A stretch of 64,000 bases of DNA, taken from positions 186,001 through 250,000 of the forward strand of contig JAKLLA010000004.1 in NCBI GenBank assembly GCA_023150375.1, written 5' to 3'. The position numbers and the translations under genes are program-made. Source of the DNA: Burkholderiaceae bacterium. Its GTDB lineage: Bacteria > Pseudomonadota > Gammaproteobacteria > Burkholderiales > Burkholderiaceae_C. The first letter of the stretch is position 1. Each line of letters begins with the position of its first letter. Shown piece after piece: positions 35,253 through 43,641 of the stretch. The notes beneath the pieces were generated by a model that worked only from the letters and a program-made list of their open reading frames with translations, was not told the DNA's origin and ran no database searches.

Positions 35253-38186
35253 ATGCAGCCTCGACCCGCCCCCACGCGCTTGCCTGTCCTTTCCGCCCAC
35301 CCCGCCCACCCCGCCGACCCGGCGTCGGGCGGCCTGCTGCCCCGCCTGCCCGGACTGCCCGGACTGCCCGGACTGCCCGGACTGCCCGGACTGCCCGGCC
35401 TGCCCGGCCTGCGCGCGGCGGTGCGGCGCATCCTCGGCGCGCTGTGCGCCGCCGGGGTGGGCGCGGTGTCTGCCCAGACCGCCCCGCAGACCCTGCCGGC
35501 CGCCGCGCCGGCGGTGGGCCCGCGGGCGGCCGAGGCGCTGCAGCGCTTCCGCTTCGACCACACGCCCAGCGTGCTCGACAAGGCGGTGCGCCCGCGCCAC
35601 TACCGGCTCACGCTCGACCTGGATCCGGCGCGCGAAGACTTCGAGGGCGAGGTGACCCTCACCCTCGCGCTGCGCCAGGCCCGTGCGCAGCTCGAGCTGC
35701 ATGCGCACGAGCTGCTGCCGCAGGACGCCTGGCTGCACGGCCCGCGGGGCCGGCGGGCCCTGGAGGTGCAGCCCGATGCGGCGCGCCAGACCTGGCGCCT
35801 GCGCCTGCGCGACGGGGCGGCGCTGCCGGCGGGCACGCAGCGGGTCACGCTGCGCTACCGCGGGGTGGTGCATGCGCAGGGTCGCGGGCTCTACCACGCC
35901 ACGCTGCCGGGCAGTGCGCCGCCGCAGCGCATGCTGGCCACCCAGCTGCAGGCCATCCACGCGCGCACCCTCTTTCCCGGCTTCGACGAGCCGGTGTTCC
36001 GCGCCCCCTTCGAGCTCACGCTGCGCACGCCGGCCGGGCTGGAGGCGCTGTCGAACATGCCGCGGCGGCGCCTGGTCACGCTGGCCGACGGCCGCCTGGC
36101 GCATCACTTCCCGCCCACGCCGGCGATGCCCAGCTACCTGGTGGCCGTCGCGGTGGGGCGCTGGGACGTGCTCGAGGGCCGGGCCGCCGGGGTGCCGCTG
36201 CGCATCCTGACCGCGCCGGGCAAGCGCGAGCAGGCCCGCTACGCGATGCAGGTCACCGAGCAGCTGCTGCCCGACTTCTCGCACTGGTTCGGCCAGCCCT
36301 ACGCCCTGCCGCGGCTCGACCAGCTCGCGGTGCCGGGCACCCGGCGCGGCGCGATGGAGGACTGGGGGCTGATCTCCTACGCCGAGAACCTGCTGCTCTA
36401 CGACCCGGCGCGCAGCAGCCCGCACACCCGGCGCTGGATCTTCAACCTGGTCGCGCACGAGGTGGCGCACCAGTGGTTCGGCAACCTGGTCACCGCAGCC
36501 TCCTGGAGCGAGATCTGGCTCAACGAGGCCTTCGCCACCTGGATCGCCGCCAAGGTCACCGACCGCCACAACCCGGACTGGCAGGTGCGGCTGAACGACC
36601 GCCTGGAAATCGACGCATCGATGGCCACCGATGCCACCGACGCGACGCGCGCCATCCGCTCCGGCCCGGTGAGCGAGCAGCGGGTCTGGGACGTCTTCGA
36701 CGACATCACCTACACCAAGGGCGGCGCGGTGCTGGGCATGCTCGAGCAGTGGCTGGGCGAGGAGCGCTTCCGGCGCGGCCTGGCCGCCTACCTGCGCGAG
36801 CGCCGCCTGTCCAATGCCACCGCCGGCGATCTCTGGTTCCACATCGGCCGTGCCGCCGGCCAGGATGTGGCGGCCGTGGCGCGCAGCTGGACCGACCAGC
36901 GCGGCTTTCCGCTCGTGGGCGTCGAGAGCCGCTGCGAGGGCGGATCCACCGAGGTGACGCTGACGCAGCAGCGCTTCCTGCCCGACGGTGTGCCGGTGAC
37001 GGCGGGTACGGCAGCGGGTCCGGCCGGCGACGCCGCGGCGCCCCCGCCGCCGCTCTGGCGCATCCCCGTGCAGCTGGCGCAGGGCGAGGCCTTGCACCGC
37101 CACCTGCTCGACGGCGCGCAGGCCCGGCTGCGCCTGCCCGGCTGCGGCGAGCTGCCGATCGTCGCCAATGCCGGCGGGGTGGGCTACTACCGCGTGGCCT
37201 ACGCCCCGGCGCAGCGCGCGGCGCTGCTGCAGCGCCTGCCCACCCTGGCGCCGGCCGACCGGCTGGTGCTGCTCACCGACACGGCCGCGCTGGTCCAGGC
37301 CGGGCGCGTGCCGGCCCGGGAGCTGGTCGAGGCGCTGGGGCGGGTGCCGCAGGCCGAGGGGCCCGGCCGCGCCGCGCTCTGGCGGCTGCTGCTCGAGCGC
37401 TTCACCGCGCTGGACCAGGCGCTGGCCGGCCTGCCCGCCCAGGCGGCGCTGCGCGGCGCGGCCGGGCGCCTCGTCGGCGCGGAGCTGCAGCGCCTGGGCT
37501 GGCAGCCGCGCCCCGGCGAGGACGCCGAGACCGAGGCCCTGCGCGGCGATCTGATCCGCCGCCTGGCCCAGCTCGGCGATGCGGCCACCATCGCCCAGGC
37601 GCGCGACCGGCTGGCGCGTGCCCAGCCGGCCGACGGCGCGGCCGCCGAGCCGCTGCCGGCCTCGCTGCGCGATGCGCTGATCCGCGCGGCCGGTGCCGGC
37701 GCCGGGGCCGAGGAGCAGCGCGACCTGCGCCGACGCCTGCAGCAGGCCGGCGGCGAGGAGGAGCGCTGGACCCTGGCCGGCGCGCTGGTGCTGGGCCGCA
37801 GCGCCGACGAGGCGCGCGAGCTGCTCGACTGGGCGCTGCAGGCCGGCCTGCCCCCCAACGTGGCCACGGCGCTGCCGCGCATGCTCGCCGGCCGCGCCGG
37901 CCAGGTCGAGGCCGCCTATGCGCAGGTGCGTGCGAACTGGGCGGCCTGGTCGGCGCTGGCCGGGCCGCAGGGCCGGCGCTACCTGCTGCCGGGCATGGCC
38001 GAGCACGCCGTGGGCCGCGACTGGGCCCAGCGGGTGCGCGACGATCAGGTGCAGCTGCTCGGTCCCGACGAGGCCGCGCCCGCCGGCCCCGCCGCACGCG
38101 CGGCCGCGCAGATCCTGGCGCGCACGGCCCTGCGCGAGCGCGAGGGCGACTCCCTGGCCGCCGCCTTCGAGCGCCTGGCGCGCTGA
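35253..38186 (+). CDS. M1-family zinc aminopeptidase with N-terminal LPG repeat ahead of a signal-peptide-like segment
   Basis: GAMEDWG (36351-36369 region), HEVAHQWFGNLVT...NEAFATW; GGAG SD before ATG 35253; alternative in-frame GTG at 35421. Confidence 0.92.
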   Translation: MQPRPAPTRLPVLSAHPAHPADPASGGLLPRLPGLPGLPGLPGLPGLPGLPGLRAAVRRILGALCAAGVGAVSAQTAPQTLPAAAPAVGPRAAEALQRFRFDHTPSVLDKAVRPRHYRLTLDLDPAREDFEGEVTLTLALRQARAQLELHAHELLPQDAWLHGPRGRRALEVQPDAARQTWRLRLRDGAALPAGTQRVTLRYRGVVHAQGRGLYHATLPGSAPPQRMLATQLQAIHARTLFPGFDEPVFRAPFELTLRTPAGLEALSNMPRRRLVTLADGRLAHHFPPTPAMPSYLVAVAVGRWDVLEGRAAGVPLRILTAPGKREQARYAMQVTEQLLPDFSHWFGQPYALPRLDQLAVPGTRRGAMEDWGLISYAENLLLYDPARSSPHTRRWIFNLVAHEVAHQWFGNLVTAASWSEIWLNEAFATWIAAKVTDRHNPDWQVRLNDRLEIDASMATDATDATRAIRSGPVSEQRVWDVFDDITYTKGGAVLGMLEQWLGEERFRRGLAAYLRERRLSNATAGDLWFHIGRAAGQDVAAVARSWTDQRGFPLVGVESRCEGGSTEVTLTQQRFLPDGVPVTAGTAAGPAGDAAAPPPPLWRIPVQLAQGEALHRHLLDGAQARLRLPGCGELPIVANAGGVGYYRVAYAPAQRAALLQRLPTLAPADRLVLLTDTAALVQAGRVPARELVEALGRVPQAEGPGRAALWRLLLERFTALDQALAGLPAQAALRGAAGRLVGAELQRLGWQPRPGEDAETEALRGDLIRRLAQLGDAATIAQARDRLARAQPADGAAAEPLPASLRDALIRAAGAGAGAEEQRDLRRRLQQAGGEEERWTLAGALVLGRSADEARELLDWALQAGLPPNVATALPRMLAGRAGQVEAAYAQVRANWAAWSALAGPQGRRYLLPGMAEHAVGRDWAQRVRDDQVQLLGPDEAAPAGPAARAAAQILARTALREREGDSLAAAFERLAR
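35345..35411. repeat. 9-bp tandem repeat (CTGCCCGGA/C units)
   Basis: Read directly; encodes LPGLPGLPGLPGLPGLPGLPGL. Confidence 0.9.
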
Positions 38187-38217
38187 GCGCGGCGCCCTGA
38201 CCGGCCGCCGGTCTGCC

Positions 38218-39141
38218 TCAGTACACCTCGGGCACGTACATCTCCGCCGGCACCGGCTGGCGGATGTATTCGGCGTGGCGCACCCGCTCGGGCAGCACCA
38301 CCGGCTCGCGCGGGACGTCGTGGTAGTCGAACTGCCCGAGCAGGTGGTGGATGCAGTTCAGCCGGGCGCGCTTCTTGTCCACCGCCTGCACCACCCACCA
38401 GGGCGCCTCGGGGATGTGGGTGCGCTCGAGCATGGCCTCCTTGGCCTTGGTGTAGTCCTCCCAGCGGCGCCGGCTTTCCAGGTCCATCGGGCTCAGCTTC
38501 CACTGCTTGAGCGGGTCGTGGATGCGGCTGAGGAAGCGCAGGTGCTGCTCCTCGTCGGTGATCGAGAACCAGTACTTGATCAGCCGGATGCCCGAGCGCA
38601 CCAGCATGCGCTCGAACTCGGGCACCGAGCGGAAGAACTCCTCGACGTCGTCCTCGCTGCAGAAGCCCATCACCCGCTCGACGCCGGCGCGGTTGTACCA
38701 GCTGCGGTCGAACAGCACCATCTCGCCGGCGGCGGGCAGGTGCGGCACGTAGCGCTGGAAGTACCACTGCGTGCGCTCGCGGCTGTTGGGCGCGGGGAGC
38801 GCGACGGTGCGGCACACGCGCGGGTTCAGCCGCTGGGTGATGCGCTTGATCGCGCCGCCCTTGCCGGCGGCATCGCGCCCCTCGAACAAAATCACCACCT
38901 TCTGCCCGGTGTGGGCCACCCAGTCCTGCAGCTCCACCAGCTCGCCCTGCAGGCGGAACAGCTCGCGGAAGTAGCGCAGCCGGGCCTCGCGCACCTCGTC
39001 GCCGCGCACGGCGTCGTCGCCGGCCAGCACGTCCTCGGCGGTGCGGTCCTCGATCTCGAGTTCGAGTTCCTCGTCGTAGCCGTCGATCAGGTCGGCGCGC
39101 AGGCGGCGCAGCAGCTCGTCGGGGTCTTGGCGGTCGTCCAT
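38218..39141 (-). CDS. ppk2: Polyphosphate kinase 2 family protein
   Basis: VVILFEGRDAAGKGGAIKRI...LFDRSWYNRAGVERVMGFC; start could be 39150. Confidence 0.93.
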   Translation of the reverse strand: MDDRQDPDELLRRLRADLIDGYDEELELEIEDRTAEDVLAGDDAVRGDEVREARLRYFRELFRLQGELVELQDWVAHTGQKVVILFEGRDAAGKGGAIKRITQRLNPRVCRTVALPAPNSRERTQWYFQRYVPHLPAAGEMVLFDRSWYNRAGVERVMGFCSEDDVEEFFRSVPEFERMLVRSGIRLIKYWFSITDEEQHLRFLSRIHDPLKQWKLSPMDLESRRRWEDYTKAKEAMLERTHIPEAPWWVVQAVDKKRARLNCIHHLLGQFDYHDVPREPVVLPERVRHAEYIRQPVPAEMYVPEVY

Positions 39142-39188
39142 GGTGTGCATCGCCCAGGCGGGCGGCCGGGAAGGAAGGCCTACAGCTT

Positions 39189-39217
39189 CCATGACGTTCG
39201 TGTCCGTTCGATGACAA
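39189..39217 (-). promoter_or_regulatory. Weak Pho-box-like array upstream of ppk2
   Basis: Minus strand TTGTCAT-CGAA-CGGACAC-GAAC-GTCATGG. Confidence 0.3.
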
Positions 39218-39263
39218 CTCCGCGTGCGCAATCCCCGGTCGCGCCGCCGCATCGCCGCGGACT

Positions 39264-40898
39264 TCAGCGTCGGGCCCGCGGCGGTTCGACCTCGGCCAGC
39301 GTCTGCAAGGCCTGCTGCACCGACGCGCGCCCCGCCTCGAGGCGGGCGGCCAGCCAGCCCAGCGCGAACCAGGCGGCCGGCTGGGCCGGCAGCAGGGCTT
39401 GGTAGTGCGTGCGCGCGACGAACAGGTCGTTGAGCTCGCCCATGCGGTCCTGCAGCAGCGCCAGCCGCGCCAGGTAGCGCGCGCTGCCGCGTCGGCGCAG
39501 CAGGGGGGCGAAGAACTCCACCGCGTAGCGCTGCCGCTTCACGCGCTTGCGCAGCGCGTGCACCGCCGGCTCCTCCAGCGTGTCGAAGTCCCGGGCTTCG
39601 GCCACGATGCGGGCGTGCCAGCGCGCCAGCCGGCGCTCGGCCCGACGGGGCAGGGGCACGGCCGGTGCGGGCGGCTGTTCCGGATCCGGGGCCGCAGGCC
39701 ACGATGCCCTGTCCGCGGCGGCGGCGGGGAGCGACGGCGGTTCGGTGCCGGCCGACGCGGCCGTTGCCGCGGGCGCGTCGGGCAACGCTTCCTGCGCCTG
39801 GGCGGGTGTCGTCGCGGCCGGCGTCGCCTCGACGGGCAGGCGGTCGCGCCAGCCCATCCAGAGGCGCAGGGCGCGCTGCGCCTCGTCGCGGCGCAGCACG
39901 GCCTGCGGGTCGGCCACGGTCGCCGTCGGCGCGGCCTGCACCGGCGGTGCACCGACCCGCGCCAGTTCGGCGGTCACGCCGCTGTCCAGCACGTCGGCAT
40001 CGCGGCAGGCGCCCAGGGCGGCGAACAGCGCCTTCAGCCCGTCCAGGTCGTCCTCGGCCGGCTGCGGCGCCCAGCCCTCGAAGCAGCGCAGCGCGCTGCG
40101 CAGGCGGCGGATGCCCACGCGCAGCTGGTGCACATGTTCGGCGCGCAGGCCGGGGTCGCCCTGGAGCACGCCGACGGCATTGCGGGCGATCTGGTCGACG
40201 CACTCGTCGATCGCCGCGGACATCGCCTGCGGCGCCCCAGCCGGTGCGGCATAGGCGGGCAGGCGCGCCTTGCGCAGCGGCGGATGCGGCTGGCCGAGCG
40301 ACAGCCCGGCGCCCCGTTCGGCCAGATCGCGCGGCTCGAGCTGCAGCCCGAAACGCTCGCTCCAGCGCTGTGCCAGCGCCTCCAGCGCCTCGGGCGGTCC
40401 GGCGAGTCGCCGCAGGCCGAGTTCGCACACCGGCAGGCGCGCGCCGGGCGCGATCAGATGGCCGCGGTCGAAGCACACCTCGATCAGCGCGCCGCGGCTG
40501 CGCAGCCTGCGCCTGCTGCGCCGAAGCTCGCAGCGGTAGCGCTCGGCCACCGCCACGCCGTCCGCCTCGGCGCGGCGCAGCAGGGCGAGCAGGCGCTCGC
40601 CCAGGGCGCTGCCGGCATGCAGCAGGGCGTCGGGCCGCTCCGAGGGGGCCAGCACCTCATGTTCGAGGCGGCCTGGGTCGCCGCCCCGGGCATCGACCCG
40701 ACGCAGCCGCTGGATCCAGCGCCGCCCTTCCTGCCGCTGGCACCAGACCAGCCCGACCCGGGCGAGCCGCCGGTCGGCGGTGTCCAGGTAGACGCTCGAG
40801 ATCGACCCCTGCTCCGGCGCACTGCGCCCGCGAACGGCCTTCGCCAGTTCGGCCTCGAGGTCTTGGGCGGTGGCCGCGGGTACCAGGAATCTGAGCAT
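39264..40898 (-). CDS. CYTH and CHAD domain protein
   Basis: N-terminal CYTH-like (ISSVYLDTADRRLARVGLVWCQR); C-terminal CHAD (VHQLRVGIRRLRSALRCF, VHALRKRVKRQRYAVEFF). Confidence 0.87.
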   Translation of the reverse strand: MLRFLVPAATAQDLEAELAKAVRGRSAPEQGSISSVYLDTADRRLARVGLVWCQRQEGRRWIQRLRRVDARGGDPGRLEHEVLAPSERPDALLHAGSALGERLLALLRRAEADGVAVAERYRCELRRSRRRLRSRGALIEVCFDRGHLIAPGARLPVCELGLRRLAGPPEALEALAQRWSERFGLQLEPRDLAERGAGLSLGQPHPPLRKARLPAYAAPAGAPQAMSAAIDECVDQIARNAVGVLQGDPGLRAEHVHQLRVGIRRLRSALRCFEGWAPQPAEDDLDGLKALFAALGACRDADVLDSGVTAELARVGAPPVQAAPTATVADPQAVLRRDEAQRALRLWMGWRDRLPVEATPAATTPAQAQEALPDAPAATAASAGTEPPSLPAAAADRASWPAAPDPEQPPAPAVPLPRRAERRLARWHARIVAEARDFDTLEEPAVHALRKRVKRQRYAVEFFAPLLRRRGSARYLARLALLQDRMGELNDLFVARTHYQALLPAQPAAWFALGWLAARLEAGRASVQQALQTLAEVEPPRARR

Positions 40899-41041
40899 CG
40901 GCGAAAGAGGGGGCGGGCATCCGCACGCACCCGATGTGCCGCGGTGCCTGATGCTAGCGATTCGGGCGCCGAGATCGATGACAGGACTCCCGGTGTGCGG
41001 CCTGTCGCCTCTGCGTGCCGGCACGTCGAGGGGGGCTGACG

Positions 41042-41070
41042 CCTTCACGCCGCTGTCATGCTGGCCGTCT
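41042..41070 (+). promoter_or_regulatory. Pho-box-like array upstream of the phytase-like lipoprotein
   Basis: CCTTCAC-GCCG-CTGTCAT-GCTG-GCCGTCT, 11-bp spacing. Confidence 0.4.
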
Positions 41071-41110
41071 AGCTTTGCGGGCTCCCCTACGAACCTCGAG
41101 GATCCCGGAC

Positions 41111-43453
41111 ATGACCCCCTTCCCCCTGCGTCGGACCGCATCGGCCCTGGCCGTGTCGCTGCTGCTGACCCTGGCCGCCTGTGGCGGCGGTGACGACGAC
41201 GACAAGGACAGCGGCGCGCAGCCGTCGGTGCCCGATGCGACGATGCACTTCAACCGGGTGTCCACCTTCACCATCTGTGCCCAGGTCGGGTCGTCCTGCG
41301 AGTCCGACACCCCGGTCAACGCGGAAATCGTCGCCGCCAGCAGCGACGGCATGACGCTGATCTACACCAGCGGGCTGAGCAAGCAGATCGGGTTCGTGGA
41401 CATCACCGACCCGTCGGCGCCGGTGGGCCTGGGCTCACTGACGCTGGACGGCGAGCCGACCTCGGTGGCCGTGGTGGGCGCGCATGCCCTGGTGGCGGTG
41501 AACACCTCGCCCTCCTTCGTGGCGCCGGCGGGCAAGCTGGTGGTGGTGAACATCGCCAGCCGCAGCGTGGTGGCCGAACTGGACCTGGGCGGCCAGCCGG
41601 ACTCGGTGGCGGTGAGCAAGGACGGCCGCTATGCCGCCATCGCGATCGAGAACGAACGTGACGAAGACGTGAACGATGGTGCCATCCCCCAGCTGCCTGC
41701 CGGTCGTCTCGCGATCGTCGATCTGGTCGGTGCGCCCACGGCCTGGACGCGCCGCGATGTCGACCTCGGCGGTTTGGCCACCCTCTACGGCAGCGATCCG
41801 GAGCCGGAGTACGTCTCGATCAACGAGGACAACATCGCCGTCGTCACGCTGCAGGAGAACAACCACATCGCCCTGATCGACCTGGCCACCGGCGCGGTCA
41901 CCGGCCACTTCTCCGCCGGCAGCGTCACGCTCGAAGGGGTGGACCTCACCGACGAGCGCCCCAATCTGATCCAGTTCACCCAGACCCAGACCGACCGCCT
42001 GCGCGAGCCCGACGGTGTCACCTGGATCTCGAAGACGCAGTTCGCCACCGCCAACGAAGGTGACCTGGCCGGCGGCAGCCGCGGCTTCACCGTGTTCGAC
42101 CGCTCCGGCAGCGTGGCCTGGGATTCGGGCATGGACCTGGAATACCGCCTGGCCCGCATCGGCCACACCAACGACCGCCGCAATGACGCCAAGGGCAACG
42201 AGCCGGAGAACGTCGCCTTCGGCCGCTTCGGCAGCACCGACTACCTCTTCGTCGCCTCCGAGCGCTCCAGCGTGGTGGCCGTCTACGACATGAGCCGGCC
42301 GACCGCACCGGCCTACAAGCAGGCCCTGCCTGGGGCCCTCAGCCCCGAGGGGCTGCTGACCCTGCCGTCGCGGGGCCTGATGGTCTCCGCCAGCGAGGTG
42401 GACGACCGCGGCCTGCCCGCCCGTGCCGCGCTCAACCTGTACCGCTACGAGAAGGCGGCGCCGGCCTACCCGACGATCGAGTCGGCCGACCGCAGCGACG
42501 GCAAGCCCATCCCCTGGGGCGCGCTGTCGGGCCTGGTGGCCGCGCCCAGCGGCAACACGGTGTATGCGGTGGATGACAGCTTCTACCGCGCCAACCGCAT
42601 CTTCACGGTCGATGTGGGCGTGACCCCGGCGGTGATCCGCAGCGAGCTGCGCATCACCGATGCCAACGACGTGCTGAAGAACTTCGGCGCCACCCTGCCG
42701 GCCGCGCGCGACCCCCAGGCCTTCGACCAGACCGACGTGGCGGCGATGATCAACGCCGACAGGACGGTCAACCTGGATCCGGAGGGCATCTCGCTGGCCA
42801 GTGCCGGCGGCTTCTGGATCGCCTCCGAAGGGGCTGGCTCCAAGACCGCCTACGAGACCGGCCGCAACATCAGCTCGGCCAACCTGCTGCTGCGGGTCTC
42901 GGCCACCGGCGTGATCGAGGAGGTGATCGCTCTGCCCGACGCGGTGAACGCGCTGCAGACGCGCTACGGCTTTGAAGGCGTGGCCGAGTCCGACGGCAAG
43001 CTGGTGGTGGCGATGCAGCGCCCCTGGCTGGGCGAGACGATGCCGCGCATCGCCGTCTACGACCTGACCGCCCGCACCTGGCAGTTTCACTTCTACCCGC
43101 TGGATCCGGCCACCTCGCCCAACGGCGGCTGGGTGGGGCTGTCGGAGATCACCGCGTTGGGCAGCAACCGCTTCCTGGTGGTCGAGCGCGACAACCAGAA
43201 CGGCCCGGATGCGCGCATCAAGCGCCTGTACCGCATCGACCTGAGCGGTGCGGCCGACGGCGCCACGCTGCGCAAGACCCTGGTGCGTGACCTGATGCCT
43301 GACCTGCGCGCCACCCGCGGCCCGGTGCTCGAGAAGATCGAGGGCCTGGCGGTGCTGGCCAGCGGCGAGGCGCTGTTCGTCACCGACAACGACGGCGTCA
43401 ACGACAGCAGCGGCGAGACGCAGCTGGTGCGCCTGGGCCGCATCCTGAACTGA
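41111..43453 (+). CDS. Lipoprotein with N-terminal beta-propeller-like and C-terminal esterase/phytase-like domains
   Basis: Lipobox LTLAAC; propeller-like repeats (TSVAVVGAHALVAV, DSVAVSKDGRYAAIAI); C-terminal LDPEGISLASAGGFWIASEG...YGFEGVAESDGKLVVAMQ. Confidence 0.75.
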   Translation: MTPFPLRRTASALAVSLLLTLAACGGGDDDDKDSGAQPSVPDATMHFNRVSTFTICAQVGSSCESDTPVNAEIVAASSDGMTLIYTSGLSKQIGFVDITDPSAPVGLGSLTLDGEPTSVAVVGAHALVAVNTSPSFVAPAGKLVVVNIASRSVVAELDLGGQPDSVAVSKDGRYAAIAIENERDEDVNDGAIPQLPAGRLAIVDLVGAPTAWTRRDVDLGGLATLYGSDPEPEYVSINEDNIAVVTLQENNHIALIDLATGAVTGHFSAGSVTLEGVDLTDERPNLIQFTQTQTDRLREPDGVTWISKTQFATANEGDLAGGSRGFTVFDRSGSVAWDSGMDLEYRLARIGHTNDRRNDAKGNEPENVAFGRFGSTDYLFVASERSSVVAVYDMSRPTAPAYKQALPGALSPEGLLTLPSRGLMVSASEVDDRGLPARAALNLYRYEKAAPAYPTIESADRSDGKPIPWGALSGLVAAPSGNTVYAVDDSFYRANRIFTVDVGVTPAVIRSELRITDANDVLKNFGATLPAARDPQAFDQTDVAAMINADRTVNLDPEGISLASAGGFWIASEGAGSKTAYETGRNISSANLLLRVSATGVIEEVIALPDAVNALQTRYGFEGVAESDGKLVVAMQRPWLGETMPRIAVYDLTARTWQFHFYPLDPATSPNGGWVGLSEITALGSNRFLVVERDNQNGPDARIKRLYRIDLSGAADGATLRKTLVRDLMPDLRATRGPVLEKIEGLAVLASGEALFVTDNDGVNDSSGETQLVRLGRILN

Positions 43454-43641
43454 GCGACCAGCTCCGTGCCCGCCACGCCCGGCCACGCGCCCGGGCGTGG
43501 CCTCGGGCCAGGCCTGGAGGGGTCGCCACGATGCTGTCATCGAGACCTCCTACCGTGGCAGTGCGGCCCGGCCCGATGTCGGGCCGCCGGATGGCCGGGC
43601 GCCGATGTGTCCCGGCGCCTTCCCTTCCGAGCCGTACCGCC

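Noticed and set aside
35186-35581. Collagen-like GSPGSPGSPG minus-strand ORF
   Set aside because: It is only the antisense reading of the 9-bp repeat at the aminopeptidase N-terminus.
35037-38006. 989-aa minus-strand ORF antisense to the M1 aminopeptidase
   Set aside because: Shadow ORF; plus strand has intact zinc-peptidase motifs.
43534-43551. Pho box upstream of the pyruvate kinase-like gene
   Set aside because: Only one good half-site (CTGTCAT); the 11-bp neighbours do not match.
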